Below, in pieces: positions 21,167-32,581 of a stretch of DNA of 64,000 nucleotides. The notes under the pieces were generated by a model, which did no database searches, was not told where the DNA came from, and saw only the letters and a list, made by a program, of their open reading frames with translations. The translations under genes were made by a program, and so were the position numbers. This DNA comes from Saccharina japonica (taxonomy: Eukaryota; Sar; Phaeophyceae; Laminariales; Laminariaceae), in NCBI GenBank assembly GCA_008828725.1, contig MEHQ01002932.1, forward strand, positions 62,001 to 126,000. Reading direction: 5' to 3'. Numbering within the stretch: the stretch's first letter is position 1; each line of letters begins with the position of its first letter.

Positions 21167-21579
21167 TGTTTGTGAACGCTGCTGTCAAACGTGCTCTGTG
21201 TAGCCACGTGCCTATACCGTGGGTCGTCAAGGAGAAGGTGGTAGATAATATACACTCGTATATACCACCACGTTACCAAATACACACACACAAGTAGAGC
21301 CAGTACCTGTCGTCAAAGGCCCATCATGAACACCACACAGGAGTGAGCCGTACCTTTCTGTCACGCTCCACCCTCACATGTATACGGGCAGTATCTTATC
21401 ATCAAATCCCGGGTCGCATCATCGTTATCGCCGACTGCTCCCAGGAGGGAGCAGCTTCATCACGCGAGGCATCCATCATAATGCCTCGCCACATCATATA
21501 AACCCCAATCTCCGTAGACCAATATATGAAACCGCCACATATCGGGAAACCAGTATCGAGCAACCGCATACCACAAACA
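21167..21579 (-). repeat. Right (5') long terminal repeat
   Basis: 413 bp, near-identical to 16331-16737. It starts TGTTTGTG and ends CACAAACA and is followed by the right GGGAT duplication. Relative to the left LTR it has small insertions (a CGTATATA stretch and an extra ACAC), consistent with independent decay after insertion. Confidence 0.9.
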
Positions 21580-21584
21580 GGGAT
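21580..21584. other. Target-site duplication, right copy
   Basis: GGGAT directly follows the right LTR and matches 16326-16330. Confidence 0.85.
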
Positions 21585-21679
21585 AAAGCATATAAATCGG
21601 GGACTTGGTTGTGGCCCGCGTGTGGTTCCAGTGTTATGAGACGGAATATTTCGAAAAACGCCGAAAACACTACTTTAGA

Positions 21680-21706
21680 CCCTAACCCTAACCCTAACCC
21701 TAACCC
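21680..21706. repeat. Interstitial telomere-like block 1
   Basis: About four and a half CCCTAA units are followed by a CCCCGCCCC tract. It sits between TTTCGAAAAACGCC and GGCGTTTTTTGTTTTTTG, a rough inverted pair. Confidence 0.85.
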
Positions 21707-21990
21707 CGCCCCCGCCCCGACCCTTATGAGCTTTGTCTCGAAAATATCAGGCGTTTTTTGTTTTTTGAAAAATTGGTCGACCACACTAAAAGGTATATAA
21801 TAACATATTCCTCGATTTCCATACTTCATCCTAGATAATAATTCAGTGGTGCGGTAAAGGCTACTGTGTTTAGGGCCCATAGGGTTCCAAAATTCAACTA
21901 TACCTGCACCCGTCGATTCCCATGCAATTAATCTTGCCAAGTCACGTTCGCGCACTTTTTCCGCGACGGAATCGGCCAACAAAAATAGCT

Positions 21991-22000
21991 GTTGTTGTCT

Positions 22001-22035
<35 letters not shown>

Positions 22036-22036
22036 A
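21991..22036. repeat. TTG trinucleotide microsatellite
   Basis: About 15 TTG units with one early interruption. The stretch 21707-21990 has no supported gene. Confidence 0.9.
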
Positions 22037-22184
22037 AATAAGCATACTATTAAAACACGTATAAATACTCTGCCTACAACATACCAGCCTGCATTCGAAC
22101 TCAACCGCAGCTAGCGAGTAATAGCTGCCATGAAGTGCTGACCCAGTCCGTAATAATAATAGTCAAACTTATCCCCATTCTTGG

Positions 22185-22535
22185 TTTCCACCCCATATAT
22201 CATATTTGCCCCTTTTTTCTCTGTCTCTCACCCTCCGCCGCCGTAACTCAGATTCTAAGATGGCCCCGTAGTAGGCTCTTCTCTCCCCTTTCCACTACGG
22301 TATATACGTGCCTTTTGCTTCATTTCCACCGCGGGAAGGGTTCGGCACGTTTTTTTGCTAGTCGACTCGTGTCGAATTAGGTCCACCCATGCACGAATAT
22401 TAGGCGCTCTTCAACAGTTAGTTTGTGTCATTTGATAAAATACAACTCGAAACGTACGGAGGAATGAACCCGCGACCCTCAACGATCTTAATGATGGCAT
22501 TCGAGGCTGATCACGAAACCACCGGGGGGCGACCA
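22185..22535 (-). mobile_element. tRNA-derived SINE, copy 2 (diverged, near full length)
   Basis: Family landmarks appear in reverse-complement order (CACCCCATATATC, CGTAACTCAGATTC, GCGCTCTTCAACAG). They end in a tRNA-like head whose complement reads GGTCGCCCCCCGGTGG with a degenerate B box (GGTTCATTCC). Confidence 0.7.
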
Positions 22536-23185
22536 GGCTGCCCATTGAAAAACATAATTATGTATGGCTAACCCTACGCCGGAACCACCAACAAAACAGC
22601 GAATAGATGCACCACAAACAGTGCGACATCTTCTCATCTTCTTCGAGCCTCCGGCGGCTCCTGCGGAGAGCTATTTATATTTCTGCACCTCGTGGGTGGG
22701 AGCAGGGTACCAAATGGGATAATATCCGGGTGGGATCAGGAGAACAAAAATATGAGCATGTTTTGTTTTCCCGTCTTCTAGTGGGATCTATTCCCAGAAC
22801 GTTCTTCATCTACAATGTGGAAGACTCTACTGTAGTATTTCCATCTTCTTCGCGTACATCTTGTTTTATTTTGCTGTTGTTGTCGTCGTCGCAAAATATC
22901 CTGTTCGCATGCTGATCAATCTGGTACTGTGAGCGCTAGCTGTTGTCGCTATCAGCATCCGTCCTTGGATTCACATCTGCAGTATCTATCTTCCCTTTGA
23001 TGCGGGCTCCTGATCTGGCTGGCTCTGACTACAAGCAACCAACTGTCAACACCTACGACGTATTGTTGCATCAGTTAATAAGTTTACATGGCTACATACT
23101 GCTGACAGGGTAATATAACAACAATACTTCGGTATAATTATTATTGTTGTTATTATTTGTTATTCAATTTGCCGGTGACTCGTGC
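22536..23185. other. Intergenic, no gene recognised
   Basis: A 102-codon plus frame (22607-22915) has no domain, no good splice sites and skewed composition. Nothing else is visible. Confidence 0.4.
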
Positions 23186-23528
23186 TTTTTTTTCTTTCTC
23201 TTTTTTCCGACCCATTTCTTCCCTTCGTCCTTTATTTTTTATCTCTCCCTCTTTAGTCGTAACTCAGATCCGGGGTCAAAAAGTAGGCTCGTCTTCTCTC
23301 TCCCCACTACGGTACGTGCCTTGCATTTTTATCGTGAGAAAATTTCAGCACCATCTCGTGTCGACTCTATCGTCGAATTGGGCCTATACCCCTGCCATCA
23401 TAGGCGCTCTCGACAACAGATAGTTGGTGTCGCTTGAGATTAAACATCTTCATACAGAGACTCGAACCCCAGGCCTCAACCTTACTTAGGCGTGTCTTCG
23501 TGCTCAACTTCTAGACCACGGGGGCAAC
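23186..23528 (-). mobile_element. tRNA-derived SINE, copy 3 (full length)
   Basis: The full sequence is present in reverse complement, from a T/C-rich tail through CAGATCCGGGGTCAAA to the head at 23450-23528. The head contains the A box TGGTCTAGAAGTTGAGC and the B box GGGTTCGAGTCTC on the minus strand. Confidence 0.85.
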
Positions 23529-24291
23529 ACTGTGCAGCTCTTATCGTAACCATACCATCTACATACATACCCCTATCAATCATACCTGAGTACTTCACCT
23601 GTGGTACCAATTATGTTTTGTTCCTGTGATATTGTTGTTACCCACATTGTCTGTTGCTGCTGTACGCCAGCCTGGATGCCTCGATTAGGGCGGACCACCA
23701 CAGCATAGTTTGATGCATTCATGCCTGTAATCTGTAGTACTGCGTTCACGGGACGGTTTGTTTTATCCATTTCATCGGCTATGCCACTCTGTACCGAACT
23801 TCAAGCACCATTTTGATTGAATATTAATATAAAGAAGGTGCTTACATATACTTCGAAATAGAGGTACAGCAGTAGTAGATAGCTTGATCTGTACCAGGCA
23901 CCGTTTTATACCGCAAATATAGCATCCTTCATACCGCAGTACCGCAAACACATACAAGTACTAGGTAGATATATAAACATACTTCGTATGCCTCTAGCAT
24001 TTTCGAATGAAGTTAAACCCTCCATTTCCAGGCCATCGGTGCCGTTTCGCGATGGTTCCCACGTTGCTTGATCGAACAATAAATGCCTTACAGGGGTGGC
24101 GCCTTATTTTCTGAGTGTGTCACATGCGGGTCCTGCTGTAGGACCTCAGCATACCGCCCCCGAAACATAAACATGACTGCGAAGCAGTTTGTCTGCGCAA
24201 CCGTACTCGAAGGCTTCCATATGCGCTACGTAGTCCTCAAACAAAACATGCTACGTACATAGTGAAGGTGTCGTACCCACCGTTGTCAGTT

Positions 24292-24588
24292 GACGCGTGC
24301 TACGGTAGAGGTATATGGCACTTTTTGACCTAAACGGTTTCTGAATGACGGGGCTCCTTACCTTAACCCAAAACCGTCGGAATCTATCAATTCTTGTGTT
24401 GCGCTTGTGTTGCGGTTTTGGGCGTGGTATATTTAGTAGGTCATGGGATTGGTCATAGGGTCTCATGTTTAGGTTGCCCCGATATCGGTGTTGAGACTAC
24501 TGCAGGTATAGAGGCATGGGCCTTCTCAAGCGAGGAGCCTCAGAACACTCTGTAACATGGTGCCAGCACCTCTACCGCAGCATGCGCC
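24292..24588. mobile_element. MITE family 1, copy c
   Basis: The ends are GACGCGTGCTACGGTAGAGG and ACCTCTACCGCAGCATGCGC. The interior has GACGGGGCTCCTTACCTTAA, CCGTCGGAATCTATCAATTC and TCAAGCGAGGAGCCTCAG. CAGTT occurs on both sides (24286-24290 and just after 24587) and may be a target duplication. The interval 23529-24291 holds no supported gene. Confidence 0.85.
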
Positions 24589-24789
24589 AGTTTCTCTCAC
24601 GAGGAGCTCAACTGATGATAAATTATCGAGCCAAACAGTGCAACACGTATTATAGGCCGAGGCCATTGCGCTAGGCTCTTCGTCTTGTGGGTCGAAGCCC
24701 CCAATGCATGCGCTATACGCAGGCAAGGGTGGGGTTAACACGCGTGTCTCATCACGGCAAGCAAGCACGGGAAGTCTGCCTACGAATTT

Positions 24790-24927
24790 TCACGACGACG
24801 ATGTGTGCTCACAGTTCTTCCCGTCATCTGCTTGATTGATGGTCTTCGTGGGCCTTGTTGCATCGGCGCCCAGCCCAAGGAGCGACAACCCCACCCCAAT
24901 GAGTATCAAGCATGATTCGGTCCGCAT
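24790..24927 (-). CDS. Small secreted-protein exon, copy D
   Basis: The 45-codon frame begins MRTESCLILIGVGLSLLGLG, a typical signal peptide, with predicted cleavage after GADA. It continues TRPTKTINQADDGKNCEHT. The start is the ATG at 24927, because the three homologues at 59360, 59737 and 60100 align from this Met (Ile in one). All four copies keep CTGTGAG(C/A)A after KNC/RDIC/KNC, which is also a plausible 5' splice site, so this may be exon 1 of a longer gene. No known family was recognised. Confidence 0.5.
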   Translation of the reverse strand: MRTESCLILIGVGLSLLGLGADATRPTKTINQADDGKNCEHTSSS

Positions 24928-24974
24928 CTTCACCCCGCCGTACTTGCGTATGTAGCAGCCGTCGTTGTTTTCAA

Positions 24975-24975
<1 letters not shown>

Positions 24976-25004
<29 letters not shown>
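24976..25004. repeat. CTG/CAG microsatellite
   Basis: About nine CTG units with one TTG interruption lie directly upstream of the secreted-protein exon. Confidence 0.85.
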
Positions 25005-25005
<1 letters not shown>

Positions 25006-25009
25006 TTTT

Positions 25010-26750
25010 GTGTATGATCTTCTTTTTTTGACTTTCCCTTGGTTTTGAGTTAGTGACGGCTCGGTCAAAGTGTTGCTCCGGGACCGGATGTAGTGTGGTC
25101 ACGGAGGGGGAAGGGATAGCCAATATAGGTACGTGCATTTTCCTCCGCCCACAACACGTGTATCCATAGAAACCGACGGCGAAATGTGGCATGTATTGGA
25201 CGACCAGTCGGCCAACATTCATTACTAAGGAAAGGCATTTCTTGCCCACGCTTTGGCTGATTGGTCAATGTTTGATCCACTCTCAAACTGCATAAACCAC
25301 TCATCAATCATCACATATTTCTATACGAAGAAATAGTGCGCATCGCCGACATCCTTGAAAAATCTGTAACCTTTTGTATCGAACTTGAATACGTATACAG
25401 TACCGCTATGCCAGCAAACATACACCGTTTTCTTGTTTTATCTCTTTGGCCCAACCATGGTTCGTGATCCCGTCTGTTTGCACGCAAACAGTTATCGTTG
25501 TTGCCGAATTATATGATACCTGTCAGCGAGAGGCCCCGAGCCCCAGGCCTCCCCATGAGCCGAGTCCAATTTCGTTTTATTGTGTTTACGTTCGGCAACC
25601 TAGTTTTTCTCGCCGCCGGAGTTCGCAAACGGTGTTGATGTACACCACGTGACACGCGACGCGTGCTATCATTTTGGGAGTTCCCAATTCCTAGCCCCAC
25701 AGCAGTGGCGAGTAAAAGCCAAATATTCGTGGCTCTCGTGGTGAGGCTTGGGGCCTCTCGGCGGTTGGATCCCTACGGAAAACAAGTAATTAGTTGGAAT
25801 TTTGAAAGAAATTGGAGATAATGTCAAAGGAAGAAAGATATGGTCTGTTCGAGGGATGCTGGCGATGAGATGCTGGCGCGGTGGACTATGACGATGCACC
25901 CTCCTCGTGGTCACGCTCGCACCCGAGCGTCCTCTGGTCCCAGGGTTTCCTGTGGCGATCGTACCCTCTAGAGGTTTAATAGCAGCATAAAAGCTATATC
26001 GCTATTTTAACACGCTGCGTTTTGAATTTCTCGGCATGTTTGTGCCTCAGAGAGAGCGCATAGTGCTGGGATTCTCTTCAGGTTGGTTATTTTGTCAAGT
26101 TCTCAGTAGAGACGCACACCTCGATTTACTTGCTGATCGGGGGGTGCTGCAGTAGTTGTCGAAATTGGTCGAAATTTGGGGTGCACAAAAATAGACCGAA
26201 ATCAACCCCCAACTGAAGGTCTGCACTTAATTCACTTGCGGGGCAGCTATTGTAGTACGAAGTATGACTACAGCTCCTCGCAAGCAACCACGGCCCTCGA
26301 AACTGAGGGGCGCTCCTGATGGGGTGTGGGGCGGCCTCGCGTGCGCCAGACAGCAGTCGTAGGCAGCCAGAAGCGACTCGCGAGGTGTTTTCGTGATCTC
26401 GGGGCACGCGCGGGAGTCTACAGTAAGACGATCGGTACATCGCAATTGAAAAGTCGGTTTTGACCAAGCGTTTGAGTAACGGACAGTATCCGTCTGAAGA
26501 GCAGCACGCAAATGCAGCGTGGAAAACATCTGACTCGGGGATTAATACAAGCTGCTTCTCTTCTCGCCAGAAGCTATCGCCAAACTTTCAGGGCTTTGAT
26601 CGGCCGACCGCGCGTCCGACCCTGCCACACGGCACTTCTTGCCAAGCCCATACCATTGCCTTTGCTCCTCGCCAGGCAGATGATCTACAAACTGTTTTTG
26701 GCACGTGCCCCAAAAGCCTGGGGACTCGTTCCACGGTACAGTAATAGGGG
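25010..26750. other. Accessory region with no recognised gene
   Basis: GC-richer stretches near 25500-25700 and 26250-26740 carry open frames of 90-113 codons on both strands, including a minus frame ending GRGCLRGAVVILRTTIAAP. No motif, splice pair or paralogue supports any of them. Confidence 0.35.
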
Positions 26751-26756
26751 TTGCGA

Positions 26757-27068
<312 letters not shown>

Positions 27069-27084
27069 GTTTTTTTTTAAATCA

Positions 27085-27519
27085 GGCGTGCTACGATAGA
27101 GGTACTGTAGTACTTTTTCGGTTGAAACGGTTATGGATGGAGAGGGGCCCCTTAACCCATTTAGAACTGAAAAAAGTATCCCACACTATTTCCAAGTATT
27201 TTGTCCCCAAAAACGGGGGACCAGTTCTTGAGGGGTTAACCCATTCAGAACTGACAAACTCATCCCACACTATTTCCAAGTAGTTCGTCTACAAATACTT
27301 GGGACCATTTCTCAAGGGGCTAACGTTTTTTTTTTTTTTTCGTGTGTTGCAATATTTTTGGTTGTATCATATCGTTAGAGCCCATGGGTTTGATCATCGG
27401 CTAGCAACTTTTACTTTCCTCCCAAGAAAGTTGTTGTGTGGAGTATACTCGAAGTATGGTTCCTCGAGTGACCACCTCAGAAAAAACGTACCAGGTAGTG
27501 AAGCTCTATCGTAGCATTT
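27085..27519. mobile_element. MITE family 1, copy d, with internal duplication
   Basis: The ends are GGCGTGCTACGATAGAGGTA and AAGCTCTATCGTAGCATT. The interior is enlarged by two copies (about 27150 and 27240) of AACCCATTNAGAACTG with ATCCCACACTATTTCCAAGT. The same unit recurs alone at 61690-61765. Confidence 0.75.
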
Positions 27520-27527
27520 CCCATTTT

Positions 27528-27727
27528 CTTTTTAATTTTTGTTTTGGCCATCCCATTTATTATCTTCGCCTTTCTTTTCTCTCTCCCTCTTTAGTCGTAA
27601 CTCAGATTCGGGGTCACTAAGTAGGCTCTTTTCCCCCCTCCCCACTACGGTATTTGCCTTGCATTTTTATCGCGAGAATATTTCAGCACTTTCTTTCCTC
27701 GTCGACTGGCGTCGGCTGATCGGCTAA
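27528..27727 (-). mobile_element. tRNA-derived SINE, copy 4 (5' truncated)
   Basis: The tail half of the family (CCATCCCATTTATTATCTTC, CAGATTCGGGGTCACTAAGT, TTGCATTTTTATCGCGAGAA) begins 9 bases after MITE copy d. The head is missing. Confidence 0.85.
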
Positions 27728-28110
27728 GCTCTTTAAGCGAGTAAGAACCGTTTAATGTCGTATTCTACAGCTACTTTTGTACCAGGACTACATGTATATT
27801 CATAGCGAATTGAAATATTGGCCGGGTTGCGAGGAACGAAATTCTTCTTTGAATAAGTGTGTTATGTTCCGGGTGAGGTGTTGACCTCCGCTAAATAAGG
27901 CACCATAATAAGGTGGCATTGCATTGCTCTGATGGGGTGTACGTAAACTATTTCATTCCCGTGAGGAGTATGTTTAAGCGTAAATTATCGTGTCCTGGAA
28001 AGCTCTTGGTGCTTAGCAACGAGTAGTTGTAGACACTTTAGTAAACTTTCAAAATGAGGTGTCGATATTTCGTGCGCATCGTATATGTCCGTACATACAA
28101 TATGTGAAGC
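27728..28110. other. No gene recognised
   Basis: This is where exons upstream of the WSC pseudogene might be expected, but no match to the minus-strand gene was visible. Confidence 0.35.
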
Positions 28111-28117
28111 TGACTGT

Positions 28118-28194
28118 GCAACCGAACAGTACTGCTGTACGTGTATATCCAAGCCTTGGACTACCACGACCACTCCAACTTCACCAGGCACTGG
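28118..28194 (+). pseudogene. WSC pseudogene, exon matching 13760-13838
   Basis: LDYHDHSNFTRHW aligns with FDYHDHPKFTVRW. An extra TACTGCTG shifts the frame upstream, and the donor reads AC/ATGAGC in place of AG/GTAAGC. The left limit is approximate. Confidence 0.7.
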
Positions 28195-29248
28195 ACATGA
28201 GCACGCAGCGTGGTACTGAAGTCGTGCCCACGGCCATTCAGGGGGTTCTCGGTTCAAATGGGCCGGGCGATGTAATGGTGCCCTGGGTTGGGGCTAGATT
28301 GGAAAATTTGCGGATACGCGGGGGGTGTGGCATGAACATATAACGATTGTATGCACAGCCCTACTGCTGTAGAATCCCTGTACGGGGATATGCAACCAGA
28401 GATAACTGCCACGGCGAGAGTGGTGGCTTAGTATTGGATGATACTCCTCGCGTGAGGAGGGCAATCTTCAGACCGAAACATTGGACTTCGATGAAGTTTT
28501 TTTCGCGTACCCCGTCCATATACGCCTTTCATGCATTAATCTTGAGGCATTATACTAACCGCTATACTGAGTTGTAGTTAATTTTTCAGGTGAGGAGCAC
28601 AACCGATCAAAACGATTTGAGACAGTACCTGTCCGGCGAGGGGGGTACATGCCATCGCTTGCTCCGTGTAATCTTCCTCGTGGATAGAAAATGCAGATGG
28701 GGGATCATCGGGCTTGATGCCGTATCGTCTCCTAAAACAAACACATTGATTTACGAAATTCAAGACGTGTAGGGCGCCAAACATATGTGGGTATACTGCT
28801 GTAGATTGTGGGAAATGAGATCGGTGCCCGCTGCAGAAAAACCTAAACCCGCCTGCGGCACAAAAACTGTAACATCTACCGTCCGCGTCGCTGCTTGGTG
28901 CCGATCCTATTCAGCAGTCACGCATATGCTCTCTTGTTGTACCTGCCAGCTAGTTGCCAACCGGCATCCGTTACTTGTGTCGGACTATCTGGAGCCGTAA
29001 TTGGCACCGTGGGATCTAGGTGACACAAACAAGCCGTTTCATATTTATTTAGAAGTACGAATACGAAGTATGTTTGACGTACACTACAGAAGCCCACATA
29101 AGCCATGCCCCTTTCGGCCATTAATCTGTCCTTTCTTCCCCAGCTGGCGGTCACTCGTGATGTCAAACCCGTTGTGGTTTTGCCGCGAAGTCACTGATGG
29201 TATGGCTACCCGTGCGTCCTTGGCATTGGTGTACTGCTGCATGTACAG

Positions 29249-29386
29249 GATCAAGTTCGACCTTTTCGTATGCAGCCCATACGGAGAGTACCAACTGGAT
29301 CTGGACCGTCGAAATATTTGTTGCTGAGGGAACGACGCGGTGGACACGGATCGCGTATGTATGACATCGAGAACGGCACCAATTAG
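29249..29386 (+). pseudogene. WSC pseudogene, exon matching 9678-9810
   Basis: The acceptor ATGTACAG is conserved. IKFDLFVCSPYGEYQLDL aligns with VKLNLLLCVPFGDYELDM, and YDIENGTN with FEIENGAD. The exon is 138 bases against 133, with an in-frame TGA after the first half. Confidence 0.75.
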
Positions 29387-29681
29387 GTTCCAACCCCGAT
29401 AGAGCACGTACGAACTACTGATGATGTAGTGTTGGGGTATTCGAGTTCGATATTATATCGATAAAAGTATACCTCGTACGAATATGATTCAATTCCGATA
29501 TTTGATAACATCGTACAAACCGGTCAGTACTACCGTACCGACATAAACAACACGGGGATGCCGGAGGGTGGAGGGCAAAAGACGATCGACATTTCGGTAC
29601 GATATTCGATATCCGATATTGCTGTAATCATATTAACAGTACGAACAGCATTCATTAATTGCGTTCAAAACCGATACGATA

Positions 29682-30165
29682 TGTGTGCTACGATGATAGA
29701 AGTAACATTTGTTTTGGCTGAAATTCTTTCTGAATGATCTATTAGTATGCTCCATAACCCAAAATGGTCGGACTTGCATTCTTGTGTTGCAATATCATGA
29801 TACATATCGTGTCCCTCTTGTGTCGAAATTAGTTGATGCACAGCAGTAACTCAACTCAGTTTACTGCAGTAGGGTCGATATGGTTGATTGTATATACTTA
29901 CAGTAAGTAGGCCATGCCACTGTTCATCGGGTAGCATTTTGATTTTCCTCCAAAATCATGTTTTGACCTACTATTAGTATGGCTTAATTACTATTATTAA
30001 TAGTATGGATTGCCTACTATTAGTATGGGTTACCTCACTATTCGTATGGCTTACTTACTATTAGTATGTGTTACTTACTATTAGTGTAGATCTCCTCAAG
30101 TGGGGAGCCTCAGAAATCTCTGTAACATGGATGGTGCGCCTCTACCTTACCCCTTACCATGTGTC
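29682..30165. mobile_element. MITE family 1, copy e, with internal minisatellite
   Basis: The ends are TGTGTGCTACGATGATAGAA and TGCGCCTCTACCTTACCCC. The interior keeps CATTCTTGTGTTGCAATATC, TTCATCGGGTAGCATTTTG and AGCCTCAGAAATCTCTGTAA. About seven TTACTATTAGTATGG units (29966-30093) have expanded inside it. Confidence 0.75.
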
Positions 30166-30167
30166 AT

Positions 30168-31700
30168 AACGACCGTTACGTCGCCTAAGTCGTAGTTACG
30201 TGGCGGAACATAGTGTTTGTTGTGATTTACCAGGGCCACACTCCGATCGCAGGTGATGCTGGTCGACGGCCCTCTAAGCCCCTTCCTTGTCTGACGACCT
30301 TACTCACAGTAGTATCATCTTCTTGCAGCTTTTCTGGATTTCTTCCGTCTGTTGTTTTCCGACCGCTTCGGAGTTGGTGTGTTTTCGTCGTACAGTAGTA
30401 CAGTAGGTGTGTTTTCTTTTGTTCTGGTCTGGCTTGTTGTGTTGATGTGATTGATGTTGTCGTACCCGGTACGTCGGCCTGTCTCGCTTGTTGTGCTTCG
30501 CCCTGATTCCGTTTGCGACTCTTTCTGTTTTTTCGTTTTTCTCTGCCTCACATTCTGTGACAACTCAAAGTAAGTAGTTCTCGGTCGCTGGTCTACGGTA
30601 GTGGTACCCTATGATGCTACTACTACAGTAAGAGTTGTTTCTGAGGTTCGAGTCTCATGTTGGTCGAACGTTTGAGTTGATATGCAAACCTAAATATATA
30701 AACGAAATCAACTGCTGAGAGAGTCTAGTCGCGTGGGTAGGCACACTTCGATGCGGGTCGACAATGGGAGAAAGGGCTGGAGTCTTGTTACGATAAAAAT
30801 GCAAGGCACGAACCGTAGCGGGGGAGGAGGGAGAAGAGCCTACTTGGTGATCTCGGATTTGAGTTACGACTAGGAAGAAGAGCGAAAAGAAGGACAAAAC
30901 AGAAATGTGGGATGGGAAACAAAACAACAACAAAAGGGTATACCTGTCTATGATAAGTTATCAGAACGGATGCAACGATGTGCTGTAATTGCATTTGAAA
31001 CGGTGGTTACGTGGCATGGGCACGAGTCAGCCCCGACACAGCAGTGGGTGGAGTAAATTACGGACGTAGTGATTTGCCAGGGCTCCACTCGAATCGTATA
31101 GATGATGTCGGTTGGCGGCACGCTTGCCAATTGACTGAAACACCTTAACATCTTCTTGCAGATTTTCTTGATAGTATTGCGTCAGGTGTATTCTGTAGCC
31201 ATTTCAGAATCCGTGTACTGTAGTAGTCCATTTGTTCTTATTTACTGGCCTTGCTTGTTGATTGTGTCGGTTTCTTCTCGGACCCGGTACATTGGCGTTT
31301 CACTTGCTTTACCTAGATTGCATTTGATTTTTTATGTTTTTTCTGTCTCACGGTCTTTGGACACAGAGTGCGCGTTTCTCTCTAGGATAAAGATTCGCGA
31401 CGGACACTGAAGTCTGGATGCACTGATGTAGTTGGCTGGGTGAAAACAATGGTTCACGTGTGAAAAGACAACACACGCACGCTATACCGTATTTCGCACA
31501 GCCATTGTGTTGGAAACCGATACGGTGGTTACTACGTGGCGTAAGTACGAGTCGACCCCGACACAGCAGCTACGTGGCGGGAAATTATGTGGCCGTGATT
31601 TGCCAGGGCCGCACTTCAATCGTGGATGATGTGGGTTGTCGGTACTCTTGTCCCTTTCGGCTGGCAGCGTTACGGCACGAGAAGCACCAAACAACTCCCG
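30168..31700. repeat. Three copies of a ~400-bp repeat, spaced
   Basis: Copies near 30168-30565, 30990-31365 and 31500-31700 share TTACGTGGC, TGATTTNCCAGGGC and ATCGNNGATGATGT blocks. The first two also share CATCTTCTTGCAG and a CCCGGTAC block. A SINE (30583-30937) separates the first and second. No coding function is evident. Confidence 0.65.
30583..30937 (+). mobile_element. tRNA-derived SINE, copy 5 (full length)
   Basis: The head GGTCGCTGGTCTACGGTAG, with B box GAGGTTCGAGTCTCATG, is followed by the family body (GTTACGATAAAAATGCAAGG, CGGATTTGAGTTACGACTAG) and ends GGGATGGGAAACAAAACAAC. One of two plus-oriented copies. Confidence 0.85.
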
Positions 31701-31756
31701 ACACTATACCTGCTGCTGTGCGTATATTATTCCCCTGCGGAAACAAGATATTGTGA

Positions 31757-32330
31757 TGCTGGGACACCCGGCCCCCGTTGAGCACATTCACCAAAGCCTA
31801 CGATACAACTCCCTTCTTTTAAATTACTTCATACTACTGTAATCCACCTTCGAAGGACCCGATTATATCAGTGGCACTTCGCTAACCAAGCCAACTGTAG
31901 AGAAAACTTGACGGGATAAAAGTATTACTGTACTGTAGTAATAGCCCCTTCGGCACTTCAGAGAGAGGGGGAAGTGACGGCAACAAGTCACGATCAAACC
32001 AACCAACGGCTACTGCTACGCGATTGGGGGGTTGTAAAAATAATGGCGTCCGAGATACGATCTAAGGAGTCGTACGGCACGAGTGAGGGCATACCTGTGC
32101 TACCTGAACTACTTGGTGCGGACGCTGGTCGTGGACGGCTGGTAGCATGTAACTTGGCGTTGCTCTTTGTTCGTTGTTGAGGGCCCCCGAAGGGGTCATC
32201 AGACCGTCGTTTGCATCGTTGACTCCCATCAGTAGGAGACTCTCTACGTAGATCGTTGACTGTCATCTGTTGAATCCGATAGGTAGGCCTGGATCCAGCT
32301 CATAGGGAACGATGCATCTCATTGACAACA
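31757..32330. other. No gene recognised
   Basis: Short frames on both strands (up to 90 codons) lack motifs. The interval lies in the expected intron of the WSC pseudogene. Confidence 0.35.
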
Positions 32331-32339
32331 CCGCTCCCG

Positions 32340-32581
32340 GGCATTGTCTGGCGGTACTGCATCTGGAACACTCTGTCTACCTTATCACACCCAGTATGCT
32401 ACTGCTGTGCTCCTCCTGCTGTGTATTGTCCGGCAGGGACATATTGTTACTTTATGTATTGTACAATGCATGACATCCAGTATGCTACAGTATGCTAATC
32501 GCAGTGCCACGTTCGGGACAGCTTGGGCACTTTACCGCACCCTATATCCTACTGCTGTATTGTGTCCGCATTGTCTGGCAG
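32340..32581 (+). repeat. Acceptor-unit minisatellite in the pseudogene intron
   Basis: ATTGTCTGGCGGTACTGCAT, TATTGTCCGGCAGGGACATA and the final ATTGTCTGGCAGTACCACCT, with recurring ATCCTACTGCTGTATTG spacers, are the same units seen in the intron of the functional gene at 7639-8215. Confidence 0.65.

Larger units (their letters stand above)
16331..21579 (-). mobile_element. Non-autonomous gag-only LTR retrotransposon
   Basis: The 5249-bp element is bounded by direct repeats of 407 and 413 bp that start TGTTTGTG and end CACAAACA (perfect 8-base inverted ends). It is flanked by a 5-bp duplication GGGAT. A polypurine tract (AGGGGGG, minus strand, 16739-16745) sits one base inside the left LTR, so the left LTR is the 3' one and the element reads leftwards. 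The only coding region is a gag-like frame at 21082-20291 with an overlapping second frame to ~19638. The remaining ~2.9 kb holds tandem repeats and no reverse transcriptase, integrase or protease motif. It therefore resembles terminal-repeat elements with a gag domain that depend on a partner for pol. A standard TGG primer site next to the 5' LTR was not seen. Confidence 0.85.

Noticed and set aside
20738..21175. Leucine-rich plus-strand frame
   Set aside because: Antisense of the CAG-repeat gag frame.
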